Shown here: piece after piece, positions 33,137 through 42,520 of the stretch | How the letters are laid out: each line of letters starts with the position of its first letter | Numbering within the stretch: position 1 is the first letter of the stretch | The notes under the pieces: model-generated | Told to the model about the DNA's origin: nothing | What the model saw: the letters and a program-made list of their open reading frames with translations, nothing else | Database searches by the model: none | Origin: Pyxidicoccus caerfyrddinensis | Lineage (GTDB): Bacteria; Myxococcota; Myxococcia; Myxococcales; Myxococcaceae | Length of the DNA: 64,000 bases | Assembly (NCBI RefSeq): GCF_010894405.1 | Contig: NZ_JAAIYA010000001.1 | Location: forward strand, 307,341 to 371,340 | Direction of reading: 5' to 3' | Translations under genes and position numbers: made by a program

Positions 33137-34153
33137 ATGAGCAAGGACATGAGCAGCGAGGCAGCGAGGCTGGAGCCGGAACCCTCCCCGACTCCCGAGC
33201 CCCCGCCGGGCGAGGCGCCCTTCCCGGACATGACGTGGGTTCCGGGCGGGACGTACTGGATGGGCTCGGACCACCACTATCCCGAGGAAGCGCCCGCGCA
33301 CCAGGTGACGGTGACGGGCTTCTGGATGGACCGCTTCACGGTGACGAACATGCAGTACGCCCGCTTCGTGGATGCCACGCGCTACGTCACCGTGGCCGAG
33401 CGCCCGCTGAATCCCGCGGACTACCCGGGCGCGCTCCCGGAGCTGCTGGTGCCCGGCTCGCTCGTCTTCCGGAAGGCCGCCGGCCGCGTCGATTTGCGGG
33501 ACATCTCCCGCTGGTGGGCCTACGTGCCGGGCGCGTGCTGGAGACACCCCGAGGGGCCCGGCAGCAACCTCAAGGGACGCGGCAAGCACCCCGTGGTGCA
33601 CATCGCCTTCGAGGACGCGGAGGCCTATGCCATCTGGGCCGGCAAGGCTTTGCCCTCGGAGGCCGAGTGGGAGCGCGCCGCGCGCGGCGGGCTGGACCGC
33701 CAGGAGTACTGCTGGGGGGACGAATTCACGCCCGACGGCAAGCACCTGGCCAACACCTGGCAGGGCGAGTTCCCCTGGCAGAACCTGCGCGAGGACGGCC
33801 ACGAGGGCACCTGCGCCGTGGGCAGCTTCCCGCCCAACGGCTTCGGCCTGCACGAGATGGCCGGCAACGTGTGGGAGTGGACCACGGACTGGTTCCAGGC
33901 GCGCCACACGGGCAACAAGGGCAAGGCCTGCTGCATCCCCGTCAACCCGCGCGGGCCCGCCCAGGCGGACGGCAGCAAGGACCCCGGCATGCCCCAGGTG
34001 AACATCCCCCGCCGCGTGCTCAAGGGCGGCAGTCACCTGTGCGCGCCCAACTACTGCCTGCGCTACCGCCCCGCCGCGCGCTCCCCCCAGGCCGTGGAGA
34101 GCGGCGCCAGCCACATCGGCTTCCGCTGCATCACGCGCCCCGCGGCGCGCTGA
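33137..34153 (+). CDS. Formylglycine-generating enzyme, sulfatase maturation (338 aa)
   Basis: An FGE-sulfatase domain protein (about 30-335): VPGGTYWMGSDHHYPEEAP, HPVVHIAFEDAEAYAIWAGK, LPSEAEWERAARGG, NVWEWTTDWF and the C-terminal GGSHLCAPNYCLRYRP. The two copper-binding, redox-active cysteines of true FGEs are present (Cys302 and Cys307, the same spacing as in human SUMF1), and GFRC follows. That distinguishes it from EgtB-like relatives lacking the pair. It oxidises the sulfatase motif Cys to formylglycine using O2. Three candidate substrates are encoded at 21.7-28.4 kb. GAGGA precedes the ATG. No signal peptide, so maturation is cytosolic. Confidence 0.95.
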   Translation: MSKDMSSEAARLEPEPSPTPEPPPGEAPFPDMTWVPGGTYWMGSDHHYPEEAPAHQVTVTGFWMDRFTVTNMQYARFVDATRYVTVAERPLNPADYPGALPELLVPGSLVFRKAAGRVDLRDISRWWAYVPGACWRHPEGPGSNLKGRGKHPVVHIAFEDAEAYAIWAGKALPSEAEWERAARGGLDRQEYCWGDEFTPDGKHLANTWQGEFPWQNLREDGHEGTCAVGSFPPNGFGLHEMAGNVWEWTTDWFQARHTGNKGKACCIPVNPRGPAQADGSKDPGMPQVNIPRRVLKGGSHLCAPNYCLRYRPAARSPQAVESGASHIGFRCITRPAAR

Positions 34154-34165
34154 GGACGGCCGGCG

Positions 34166-35047
34166 TCAGGTGGGCACGCTGCCCGGAGGGACCCGGTCCG
34201 CCCGCTCCCGCCGCTTCGCCCAGATCTTGTAGGGAATCAGCGCGAGCAGCCGGACCAGGACGAAGGCGCCCACCACCGCCGCCACCTCCAGCGCCTGCAG
34301 GCGTGGGTAGCTCCGGACGATGATGGTCATCGTCAGCGCCGGGTGGGCCATCGCGGCGGCCAGCGCCACGGCCCTGCGGTCCTCGGGCCGGGGTCCGCCC
34401 GCCTGATGTCCCAGGAAGTCCGCGACGGACACGAGCACCACCAGTGCCAGGATCGTGGTCACCCCGAGCTCCTTCAACCGCGGCGCCGCCAGGATGATGA
34501 CCACCACCGCGGCCGCCAGCAGGAGCACGTTGAACACGCGGTCGACCCACACGGCCAGCACTGGCGCCACGCGCGGGAAGAAGTAGTTGACGGCCATGCC
34601 CGCCAACATCGGAGGGAGGATCTTCACGAGCAGCATGCGCAGCACCAGCTCGGGAGTGGCATTGAGCTGGAACCCCGACACCCGGCTCAGCACTTCGACC
34701 CAGAGGGGCACGGTGACGATGGCGCACAGGGCCAGCAGCAGCAGCAGGTTGAGCGACGTCGTCGCGCTGGCCTTCAGCGACTTCGCCTGGTTCACCTGCA
34801 GGGGCGCCCCGGGACAGATGGCCGTGAGCATGATGGCGGCCGCCGCCACCGGGGGCAGTCTGAACAACCGCACCAGCACGTACGCCACCAGCGGCACCGC
34901 CACCAGCACCACGGCCAGGGCCCGCGCGTAGAGTCCCGGGCGCTGGAGCACGTGCCGGATGTCTCCCGGGCGCCGCCCCAACCCGGCGGAGAACATGGCC
35001 AGCACGATGATGTTGGACAGCGCGAAGGTGATGACGGTTTTCAGCAT
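34166..35047 (-). CDS. BASS-type (bile acid:Na+ symporter-like) transporter (293 aa)
   Basis: A membrane protein with about nine helices spread across the whole length, of the bile acid:sodium symporter / SBF-like family (TFALSNIIVLAMFSAGLG at the start, MLTAICPGAPLQVNQAKS near 95, and a second pseudo-repeat AAAMAHPALTMTIIVR near 240). Members take up organic anions with sodium. GGGGAAGGGG sits before the ATG. It is convergent with the FGE gene (12 bp apart) and lies 14 bp after a multi-pass membrane protein on the same strand, so those two form an operon. A sulfonated or sulfated organic anion would fit the context, but that is a guess. Confidence 0.85.
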   Translation of the reverse strand: MLKTVITFALSNIIVLAMFSAGLGRRPGDIRHVLQRPGLYARALAVVLVAVPLVAYVLVRLFRLPPVAAAAIMLTAICPGAPLQVNQAKSLKASATTSLNLLLLLALCAIVTVPLWVEVLSRVSGFQLNATPELVLRMLLVKILPPMLAGMAVNYFFPRVAPVLAVWVDRVFNVLLLAAAVVVIILAAPRLKELGVTTILALVVLVSVADFLGHQAGGPRPEDRRAVALAAAMAHPALTMTIIVRSYPRLQALEVAAVVGAFVLVRLLALIPYKIWAKRRERADRVPPGSVPT

Positions 35048-35061
35048 GGCCCCTTCCCCTT

Positions 35062-36210
35062 TCAGGGCAGCCCGTCGTGGATTTGCTTGAGGACCGAGAT
35101 GAACTCCCGGTCCATGATCAGCAGGATGGCCAACGGCGCGAGCGCCGCGGCGAGGAGGCCCGCCAGCGAACGCGTGTCGAACGGGAACAGGCGCATCTTC
35201 CGGGCGACGACGAAGGAGCTGCCCAGGTCGATCAGGGAGGAGAAGTCGGGCGCGCCCAGCACTTCTCCGCTGGCATCGTCGCGAAACCACTTCCGTTCGA
35301 ACCGCCGCGAGTGCCAGGCCGCGAGCGCGGAGAACCGGATGTCTCCCCGCCGCTTGGCCTTCACGAGCTGGGGGGTGAAGAGCCCCAGCGGCGCATAGAC
35401 GGCGAGCGCCAGGAGCCCTCCGAGCACTACCTGGGGAATGGCGTAGGTCAGCGGATCCGTCACGACTCCGTGGGGCTGGAGCCTCCACTGGTACGCCGCC
35501 AGCCCCGCGGACAGCGCGAACACCACCGGCGCGAAGCTGGACTGGCTGATGGCCAGGAACCCCAGGCCGCCCGCCTGGTCTGGATGCGTGGGCACCAGCG
35601 CGAGCGGCAGCCGCGAGACGCGGAACAGGAAGCGGGCCCACACGACGGCACGCCATACCCACCGCAGCGCCAGGAACCGGACCAGGGGCTGGCTCACAGT
35701 CATGTACCACCAGCCCGCCGGGGAGGGCGCGCCCCCCGTCTCGTTGAACATCCACGCCCGGGAGTGATCGTGCGGTGTCACGAGCACGAGCGCGAAGGCG
35801 GTAAGCAGCAGGCAGCCCTCGGCGAGGCTGCTGTCCCGCCACCGCATCGCCGCGCGGGAGGCGTCCTCCAAGGCGGGCCGGCTTCCCACTCCCACCAGAT
35901 GTGAGACGCGGAACTGGCGCGCGGCCCGGGAGGTGTGCCTGTCGACATAGGGCTCGGCCGCGATGAGCACCGTCATCGCCACCAGCAACTGGGTGTGGAC
36001 CTGCAGCTCCGAGAACAGGGCATGCGGCGCGGTGCCACCTTGAGCCAGCGCGAGGAGGGGGATGGGCAGCCAGGTCAGGATGATGAAGACGAACATGCAC
36101 CGGCGCCTGCTGGCACGGTCGGGCTGGACGAGATGGAGCTTGCTCTCGCACTTGAACAGCGGACCTCCCTGCACGATCGAGAAGTCGGTGGATGGGGAGG
36201 ACTTGTCCAT
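35062..36210 (-). CDS. Multi-pass membrane protein, unknown (382 aa)
   Basis: About six or seven membrane segments (for example MFVFIILTWLPIPLLALA, GCLLLTAFALVLVTP, PQVVLGGLLALAVYAPLG and LAGLLAAALAPLAILLI) with conserved-looking loops such as HPDQAGGLGFL and YMTVSQPLVRFLALRW. I do not recognise a named family. It precedes the BASS transporter by 14 bp on the same strand. The start at ATG 36210 lacks a clear ribosome site; the next in-frame ATG would remove the first helix region, so the long form is preferred. The 297-bp gap to the divergent ThrE-like gene holds nothing else that I see. Confidence 0.8.
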   Translation of the reverse strand: MDKSSPSTDFSIVQGGPLFKCESKLHLVQPDRASRRRCMFVFIILTWLPIPLLALAQGGTAPHALFSELQVHTQLLVAMTVLIAAEPYVDRHTSRAARQFRVSHLVGVGSRPALEDASRAAMRWRDSSLAEGCLLLTAFALVLVTPHDHSRAWMFNETGGAPSPAGWWYMTVSQPLVRFLALRWVWRAVVWARFLFRVSRLPLALVPTHPDQAGGLGFLAISQSSFAPVVFALSAGLAAYQWRLQPHGVVTDPLTYAIPQVVLGGLLALAVYAPLGLFTPQLVKAKRRGDIRFSALAAWHSRRFERKWFRDDASGEVLGAPDFSSLIDLGSSFVVARKMRLFPFDTRSLAGLLAAALAPLAILLIMDREFISVLKQIHDGLP

Positions 36211-36507
36211 GGTTCGGCGGCATCCAGGCAGTCACGGGGGTGCCAGCCCCACGGGCCGGCCACGGGCGGGTATGCGCGGGCGCCCTCCACTCCACGGTGT
36301 GCCCGCGCCCCGGGATTGACAATCCAGGCGACCAGCGGGGCGCCGCGCCTCCGGGGCGCACGGGACAGGCGGGGCGGGAGACCCTCCGTCCGGGGGCTCG
36401 CGCGCTTTCGCTCGGGGCGGATGACAGCCCCTCCGTCCGGGCAGAGCTTCACGGCGTCGGCGGAGAGCGGCCCCAAGCAGCGGCCCGGCTCCTCCCTGGG
36501 AGGCCCC

Positions 36508-37767
36508 ATGCGTGACACAGCCGCGCCCCCGTCCCCGGCCGAAGAGGACCAGGCCGTGGCCTTCCTGCTCGACCTCGCGCGGGCGCTCCACCTCGCCTAC
36601 CTGCCTGCCCACGTGGTGGAGGCGCTCACGAAGGCGGCCGCGCGAGGACTGGGGCTCCGCCTGGAGCTGTTCACGCTCCAGAGCTTCGTGGCGACGGAGG
36701 TCATCTCGGGAGAGCGGCACCGGGTGGACATCAAGCGCGTGCCCTTCAATCCCCACTGGAACCTGCGCCGGACGTCCGGAGTGCTCCTGCTCGCCCGCGC
36801 GGTGGCGGCGGGAAGGCTCTCCCTCCCGGAGGCGCGCGCCGAGCTGGACCGCGTCGTCCAGCAGCCCTCGGCGTACCCGCACTGGCTCGTGTTCCTCGCC
36901 TATGGCGTGTACAGCGCGGTCGTCGGAGCCCGGGTGGGCGGAGCGTGGCGGGAGATGGCCGTGGCGAGCCTCATCGGCATCGTGGCGGGCGTCATCCACT
37001 ACGGCACGCTCAAGTCGATGCGCATCGACCTGCAGAAGAGCTTCCTCGCCGCGTTCCTCGGGACGCTGATGGTCTGTGGCCTCTCCCGGGTGCTGCCACC
37101 CTTCGACCTGGCCCGGGCCCTGTTCGGTGGGGCGACGCTGCTCATCCCCGCCATGGTGGTGACGCTGGGGGCCGAGGAACTGGTCAGCGAATCCGTCGAG
37201 GCGGGGATGACGCGCCTCACCTACGGCCTGCTGCGCTTCCTGCTGGTGGGCGTGGGCATCACCGCCGCGGCCCGGCTCTGGAGCTTCTTCCTCCCGATTC
37301 CCGCCCACCTCCCGGCGAACGCGCTGCCCGAGCCCGTGGTGCTGGCCTTCGTCGCACTGGGAGGCGTGGCGCTGACGGTCTGCATGGGGGGCCGGCAGCG
37401 CGAGCTGCCGTGGATTGTCGGCGCGGTGCTGCTGGCCTTCGGAACCCAGGAACTGACGAAGCTCTTCGTCGGAGGACGCGGCAGCCCGCTCGTGTCCGCC
37501 TTCGTGCTGGGCGTCGCCGGGCTCCTGTATGCCCGGCTCCCCGGGAGGACCGCGACGACCATCATCATGCCCGGGCTGCTCCAGCTCGCCCCCGGCTTCA
37601 TCGGCACCCAGGTCATCCTGGCGCTGCTCCATCCGAGGGCGTCCTCCTCCGGAGACAGCTTCTTCGAAGTGCTCCTGGTGTCGGCGCAGCTCGTCATGGG
37701 CCTGGTGTTCGCCTCCGCCGTCGCCCAGCCCCGGGGCCGCGCCCTCACGGAGAAGGCGCCGACGTGA
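36508..37767 (+). CDS. Threonine/serine exporter (ThrE)-family protein (419 aa)
   Basis: The N-terminal soluble part (about 10-130; AFLLDLARALHLAYLPAHVV, SGERHRVDIKRVPF) is the DUF1212 region of ThrE-type exporters; the rest contains about ten membrane helices (DUF1212 core plus DUF3815-like half) including GLLQLAPGFIGTQVILALL. Fused two-part proteins of this size are known. Family role is proton-driven amino-acid export; substrate here unknown. GGGAGG precedes the ATG at 36508, so longer in-frame starts are not needed. It runs convergently into the HAD gene with 6 bp between stops. Confidence 0.85.
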   Translation: MRDTAAPPSPAEEDQAVAFLLDLARALHLAYLPAHVVEALTKAAARGLGLRLELFTLQSFVATEVISGERHRVDIKRVPFNPHWNLRRTSGVLLLARAVAAGRLSLPEARAELDRVVQQPSAYPHWLVFLAYGVYSAVVGARVGGAWREMAVASLIGIVAGVIHYGTLKSMRIDLQKSFLAAFLGTLMVCGLSRVLPPFDLARALFGGATLLIPAMVVTLGAEELVSESVEAGMTRLTYGLLRFLLVGVGITAAARLWSFFLPIPAHLPANALPEPVVLAFVALGGVALTVCMGGRQRELPWIVGAVLLAFGTQELTKLFVGGRGSPLVSAFVLGVAGLLYARLPGRTATTIIMPGLLQLAPGFIGTQVILALLHPRASSSGDSFFEVLLVSAQLVMGLVFASAVAQPRGRALTEKAPT

Positions 37768-37773
37768 GCGGCT

Positions 37774-38778
37774 TCAGCGCGCCCCGCTGAAGACGCTCTT
37801 CCAATCGTCGCGCATGCTGACGACGTTCCAGCCGCCCTCCTTCGCCGCCCGGAGCGAGGCCCCGTCCTTCTCCTGGTAGGCGAACTCCCTGGCCGCGTCG
37901 TCGTGGTTGATGAGGAGCTGGAAGGAGGGCCCGCGCCGCTGGTGGGAAGCGCTCAGCATGGCGATGTCTCCGCCGCTGCGGACGTTGCCCGCGACGAACA
38001 CCGGGGGCCGGCCGATGTGCAGGTCATTGCCCACCGGCTTGCCCTCCTTGTCGTTGAGGTGGTCCAGGCGGGGCTCGCGCCACAGCACGTCCCGGCCACC
38101 ACGCTTCTCGAACTTCTCCTCCAGGCTGCTGCCGATGACGCGCTCCGGGGGAATGCCATACACCTCCTCGGAGAAGACGCGCATGAAGTCGATGCCCCCG
38201 CCCGAGCTGATCCACGTCTGGAAGCCGTTGTCGCGCAGGTACTGGAGCAACTCGAGCATCGGCTGGTAGGCGAGCTGCGTGTAGGGCACGCCGAGCTTCG
38301 GGTGACGCGCCGTCTTCAGGAACTGCCGCACCTCCGACTGGAACTGCTCCTGCGTCATGTTCGCGTGAGTGGCCGCGAACAGCTCCATCAGCGCCTTCTC
38401 GCCCCCCTCCATCAAGGTGTCGACATCGCCTTCCAGCAACGCCTTGAAGGGCTGCCGCTGCCGGAGCGAGGGGTCCTTCGCGGCCAGCGCCTTGACGCGC
38501 TCCACCAGGAAGGCGCCCTGCACTGCCGGCTTCTCCTGCCACAGCGTCCCATCGTTGTCGAAGACGGCAATGCGCTCCTCCTCCGGGAGGAAGTCCGGGC
38601 TGCCCTCCGTCGTCACACGGGCGACGAAGCCGAGGATGGCCTGCTTCACCGGCCCGTCGTTCCATGACGGTAGCGGGTCCGCCTTCGCTGCCTGCGCGTG
38701 GGCCGCGGACGGGAATACCAGCCCGAGCACGAGCACCAGCGCGACGGGAAGGGCGTGACGGTGGGGACGTGGAGCCAT
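37774..38778 (-). CDS. Exported HAD-family phosphatase (334 aa)
   Basis: A Sec signal peptide (about 1-28, ending SAAHA) leads a haloacid-dehalogenase-superfamily hydrolase. Motif I is AVFDNDGTLWQ (nucleophile and acid/base Asp), motif II is in ISSGGGIDFM, motif III Lys in EGKPVG, and motif IV in GGDIAML. The cap-like insert (about 65-190) is helical. Such periplasmic HADs act as phosphomonoesterases. GGAGG before the ATG at 38778 fixes the start. Genes of this type often travel with sulfatases, FGE and SulP, as here. Confidence 0.88.
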   Translation of the reverse strand: MAPRPHRHALPVALVLVLGLVFPSAAHAQAAKADPLPSWNDGPVKQAILGFVARVTTEGSPDFLPEEERIAVFDNDGTLWQEKPAVQGAFLVERVKALAAKDPSLRQRQPFKALLEGDVDTLMEGGEKALMELFAATHANMTQEQFQSEVRQFLKTARHPKLGVPYTQLAYQPMLELLQYLRDNGFQTWISSGGGIDFMRVFSEEVYGIPPERVIGSSLEEKFEKRGGRDVLWREPRLDHLNDKEGKPVGNDLHIGRPPVFVAGNVRSGGDIAMLSASHQRRGPSFQLLINHDDAAREFAYQEKDGASLRAAKEGGWNVVSMRDDWKSVFSGAR

Positions 38779-38957
38779 GGGGGCACCTCCTCCGCCACAC
38801 GCTGGGACCGCCGGGCCCACTTCGCAACGCATGCGTCACACCCGGGAAGGGCTCCGCCAACCATGCGCCACCCCGCATGGCACGGAGCGTCTTGACCCTC
38901 GTCGTGATGCAAACGTACCGTGATTACAACTCTTCCATTTCTCTCTGGAATAATCCC

Positions 38958-41249
38958 ATGCATGTCTCTGAAAGCAGTCCTCGCGCCCTGGGCGTCCTCG
39001 CCCGGGTGTGGCTGGGCCTCGCGCTGTCCGCCTGTGGCGTTGCACCGGAGCCGTCGGCCGCATCCGTGGACCAGCAGCGCGCGGCGGTGCTGCCCACCAA
39101 TGGCGTCTGCCCCGGATTGGACGGAGGCTCGCTCTCCATCCCCCACCACTACTGTCACGTGCGGATTGCGCAGCTTGCCTACTACGGCGTCCCCACGGAC
39201 GCGTACATGGACGACCAGCTCCAGAACGACGTGGACCTGGTCGTGGCCAATGACCCCGCCGTGCGCGCGCACATCGACACCCTGGCGCCGAACACGCCGC
39301 AGCTCGTCTACTCGAATGCGAGCAACCTGTATGGCAACTGGAATGGCAACTCGCTCGGCAACGGCGGGCTCCTGGTCCACTGGCTCAACTACGGGGACGC
39401 GTATGCCCAGGCGCCGGAGAATCGCGAGAGCGGCTTCTTCCACTGTGACTCCACGCTGCTGAACACCTCCAACAACAAGTACGGCTGTCAGTTCAGCGCG
39501 GTGGGCCAGTCCACGGTGCCCGTCTCGCGCTTCTGGCAGGTGAAGACGGGGCCGCTCACAGGCACCGCGGGCTTCACCGACTACACGGCGGCGGCGCACA
39601 CGACGAGCACCGCTGTGCAGTTCGGCACCACGGGCAACGCGCTCTACATCGGACACACCGACAAGTTCCGCCAGGTCATCGTCACCCTGTCCACGGCGTC
39701 GAGTGGCTGGACGTACCAGTGGCAGTACTGGAACGGCGCCGCTTGGACGGCCCTCACCGTCTCCGAGCCCGTGGGCACGTGGACGACCACGGGCACGGCC
39801 CGCACCCTCGCCTTCCACCCGCCGAGCGACTGGAAGGCCACGGGCATCGCCGGCGCCGGCTTCGGGGACCGCTTCTTCTACGTCCGCGTCCAGACGACAG
39901 CAGGCACGCCCCCGGTGGCGGAGTCCGTCTCGAGCGAGGACTTCGTCTTCACCAGCGGCAACGTCGTCACCATCCCCTCCTTCGACGGCGCGGCGGACAC
40001 GAACGGCGACGGCTACCTCAACGACACCGAGTGGGCAGCCCGCACCACGGGGAAGGACGCGCGGCTCAAGTGGTGGAGCCGCATGTTCTCCACCTATGGC
40101 CAGATGCGCTATGCGACCAACCCCAACTCGTATGCCTTCCGGCTGTGGTCCGCCTGGTACCACCGCAACTGGCTGCCCACCAACGCGCAGGCGGACGCGG
40201 TGTTCATGGACAACTCGGGAGCCACGGACCCCTACCCCAACTGGCCCAAGGCGGGCGCGGCCTTCCCCTTCCCCACGCTGGAGTGCGCCGTCCCGTGCAC
40301 CGGCACGTCCTGCCTCTGCAACAACTACGGCACGGACTACGGGAAGCTCATCCAGAAGGTGGACGAGCAGTACCTCACGTCGTCGGCCTTCACCGTCCTC
40401 AACACCTCCGGCTACATCGCGGGCCCCAACGCGGCGCTGGCGCAGGTGCAGAAGGGCATCACCTACGAGGAGAAGTACCCGCGGCCCGTGCAGTTCATGG
40501 CCAACAAGTGGAAGGAGGCCCTGCAGCTCACGAAGGACCGGGCCAGCGTGACGCCGCGCCCGCACGTCATCTACGACGTGCTCGTGGCCCCGCCGACCAC
40601 CGAGGCGTACTGCAAGACGTGCGGCACCGGGACCGGCTGCCCCACCACCTGCGCGTCGTCGTACCCGGCGGGCCTGGGGGGCGTGACGGACACGCGGACG
40701 CTGATGGCCGTCCTCGCCTCGCACTACACGCTGCAGGACCCGGAGCTGTCCTTCCTCGACGTGAATGGCGGCGCCGCCCCGGCCTCCTCGTGGCAGTACC
40801 ACTTCATCCCGGCCTGGCGGTACGACATCGGCACGCCCGACGTGGACCAGCTCACGTGGTTGACGCAGGCGCTGGACGACACGGCAAGCAACGACGCCGT
40901 CATCGTGGGCAATGACCCCTCGCCGTACAACAACTGGGATGCGTCCGGCTGCGGCGTCAAGACGCCCGCGAAGTACCGGCTCTACAAGCGCGTCTACACG
41001 AAGGGCACGTCGAAGGTCATCGTGCTCTTCAAGTCTCTCTCGTACCACACGGTCTGCACCGGCTTTAACGGCGACTACAAGCAGACACACGTGGGCCCGA
41101 CGACGGCGACGACGTTCACCTGGGGCAGCCCGCTGCCAGCCACGTGTAGCAAGCTCAAGCCGGACGGCATGGTGGACACGGTGAGCATCAGCGGCACCAC
41201 TGGCGTGCCCATCGAGAACGCCGAGGGCGTCATCCTCGTCTGCCCCTGA
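38958..41249 (+). CDS. Large lipoprotein with EF-hand-like motif, putative glycoside-hydrolase-like (763 aa)
   Basis: A lipoprotein signal (VWLGLALSAC, Cys26) precedes a secreted protein with no family I can name with confidence. The start NYGDAYAQAPENRESGFFH and DAVFMDNSGATDP near 418 resemble the putative glycosyl-hydrolase-like families in which an Asp in (L/F)xDNS is catalytic. Between about 200 and 345 lies an inserted beta-rich domain (GTTGNALYIGHTDKF, YQWQYWNGAAWTAL), possibly carbohydrate binding. Residues 347-358 (DTNGDGYLNDTE) fit a calcium-binding EF-hand loop. Cys-rich segments (CTGTSCLC, CKTCGTGTGC) suggest disulfides. The start at ATG 38958 has GGA upstream; longer frames lack a signal peptide. 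Confidence 0.75.
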   Translation: MHVSESSPRALGVLARVWLGLALSACGVAPEPSAASVDQQRAAVLPTNGVCPGLDGGSLSIPHHYCHVRIAQLAYYGVPTDAYMDDQLQNDVDLVVANDPAVRAHIDTLAPNTPQLVYSNASNLYGNWNGNSLGNGGLLVHWLNYGDAYAQAPENRESGFFHCDSTLLNTSNNKYGCQFSAVGQSTVPVSRFWQVKTGPLTGTAGFTDYTAAAHTTSTAVQFGTTGNALYIGHTDKFRQVIVTLSTASSGWTYQWQYWNGAAWTALTVSEPVGTWTTTGTARTLAFHPPSDWKATGIAGAGFGDRFFYVRVQTTAGTPPVAESVSSEDFVFTSGNVVTIPSFDGAADTNGDGYLNDTEWAARTTGKDARLKWWSRMFSTYGQMRYATNPNSYAFRLWSAWYHRNWLPTNAQADAVFMDNSGATDPYPNWPKAGAAFPFPTLECAVPCTGTSCLCNNYGTDYGKLIQKVDEQYLTSSAFTVLNTSGYIAGPNAALAQVQKGITYEEKYPRPVQFMANKWKEALQLTKDRASVTPRPHVIYDVLVAPPTTEAYCKTCGTGTGCPTTCASSYPAGLGGVTDTRTLMAVLASHYTLQDPELSFLDVNGGAAPASSWQYHFIPAWRYDIGTPDVDQLTWLTQALDDTASNDAVIVGNDPSPYNNWDASGCGVKTPAKYRLYKRVYTKGTSKVIVLFKSLSYHTVCTGFNGDYKQTHVGPTTATTFTWGSPLPATCSKLKPDGMVDTVSISGTTGVPIENAEGVILVCP

Positions 41250-41271
41250 GTGCAGCGCCCTCCGCGTGGGA

Positions 41272-41291
41272 CACGGGCCGCGATGCCCGTG
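41272..41291. terminator. Hairpin between convergent genes
   Basis: CACGGGC and GCCCGTG form a perfect 7-bp stem around CGCGAT, lying between two stop codons (41249 plus, 41314 minus). A likely shared, bidirectional transcript-end element; no T-run. Confidence 0.45.
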
Positions 41292-41313
41292 CTCCTTCGC
41301 GGCGGCGGGGCGC

Positions 41314-42186
41314 CTACTGCGCCTTCATCTTGCCCTTGGGAAAGAGGAACGCGAGCTGGAGGCGGAGCTGCCAGTCGGCGCTGCCTTCCGGGCGGACGGC
41401 GTTGTAGTACGCGCTCACCGAGCCGTTCAGGGCCTGCCCGCCCACCTTGAACACCCTGCCGGCGCCCGCTCCGAACGGGATGACCCACGGGTCCTCGTCC
41501 GCCTCCCAGTTGGCGGTGAGGATGGGCGCCGACGTCACGTACCAGCCCTTCGGCAGGTTGTAGGTGATGAAGTACTGGAGGAGCAGCTGGTTCACCGAGG
41601 CCCGGTCCTCGCTTCCGAAGACGGACCACACGTTTTTGGCCAGCACGCCAATCGACCAGGGCTCGGGCTGGACGAGCACCACCACGGAAGGACCGACGGA
41701 CCACTTCCCCGTGCCCAGGGCGTCGTCCGTCGCCGTGGGCAGCAGCAGCGCCGGTCCCACGCCCCAGATGAGCGCCCCGGGCTTCGCGGGCGCGAAGAAG
41801 AACGTGGCGGACGTGTCCCCCAGCCCGAACGTCCCCCCGGTGTCCGCCCCCGCGTCCGGCTGGTACACGACGGGAACGATGATGCGGTTGATGAGGTTCC
41901 AGTCCAGCGTCAGCGACACCGGTATCACCGGCTGGATGTTGAGGGTGTTGCGCGTCCGGTTGGACGGGCCGATGCCGAAGTCCACGTTGTCTTGAAGCGG
42001 CACGCTGATGAGGTTGGCGACCGGGTTCTGGACGTCCTTCGCCAGGTCCTGCTCCTCGGCCGCCCCACCCTCGCCCGCAGGCTGCTCCCGGGCCGCGGGG
42101 TCCTCCTGCGCCAGCGACGCCGGAGCCCACGCCAGCACTCCCAGCAGCCCCGCCAAGCCGCACGCGCTCCGCCACCCCGAGCCCAT
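41314..42186 (-). CDS. Outer-membrane transporter-like barrel, often annotated neuromedin U / MetA-like (290 aa)
   Basis: A signal peptide (GLLGVLAWAPASLA) leads an outer-membrane beta-barrel of the family commonly named transporter or neuromedin U in bacterial genomes: QNPVANLISVPLQDN, NIQPVIPVSLTLDWNLINR, GLGDTSATFFFAPAKPG, LLLPTATDDALGTGKWSVG and a final strand WQLRLQLAFLFPKG. It probably lets small organic molecules across the outer membrane. The start at ATG 42186 gives a complete signal peptide. Divergent from the second SulP gene; in other proteobacteria these occur together with sulfatases and FGE. Confidence 0.88.
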   Translation of the reverse strand: MGSGWRSACGLAGLLGVLAWAPASLAQEDPAAREQPAGEGGAAEEQDLAKDVQNPVANLISVPLQDNVDFGIGPSNRTRNTLNIQPVIPVSLTLDWNLINRIIVPVVYQPDAGADTGGTFGLGDTSATFFFAPAKPGALIWGVGPALLLPTATDDALGTGKWSVGPSVVVLVQPEPWSIGVLAKNVWSVFGSEDRASVNQLLLQYFITYNLPKGWYVTSAPILTANWEADEDPWVIPFGAGAGRVFKVGGQALNGSVSAYYNAVRPEGSADWQLRLQLAFLFPKGKMKAQ

Positions 42187-42520
42187 CACGCCCCCGCTCC
42201 CCGGCCTGAAGCGCAAAGCTGGGAGACGCATCCCGCCGTGCCCAGGGTCCCCCGGTCGCACGCCGCTGGGCGCCGCCTCACACCCACGCGTGGAGGGCAA
42301 CAGGCGGCAGCGCATGCTGGACACGACGGGCCCGCGCGCCCGCCTGCCCCTCCCCGGGGTCCGGGGGGCTCGGGCTGACCATGGACAGTCCACCTGCCCC
42401 TCGGAGGTTTGCGCCGCGGGGGCGCCGTCCACACCCCTACTTCATCCCCTTGCACACCCAATCGCATGGCACCCGCCATCTCATTGCGTGTGGAAGTCAT
42501 CAGGAGCGGAGCCCCGCGCC
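42187..42520. other. 334-bp divergent intergenic region
   Basis: It separates the minus-strand barrel gene and the plus-strand SulP gene and must hold both promoters. I see no coding frame with a ribosome site, no clear -35/-10 pair and no strong hairpin. The part nearest SulP (42430-42500) is less GC-rich than the rest. Confidence 0.4.

Noticed and set aside
34166-36361. A 731-codon minus frame including the BASS transporter with a long N-terminal extension
   Set aside because: The extension is an alternate frame of the membrane protein gene at 35062-36210; the true start is ATG 35047 with a strong ribosome site.
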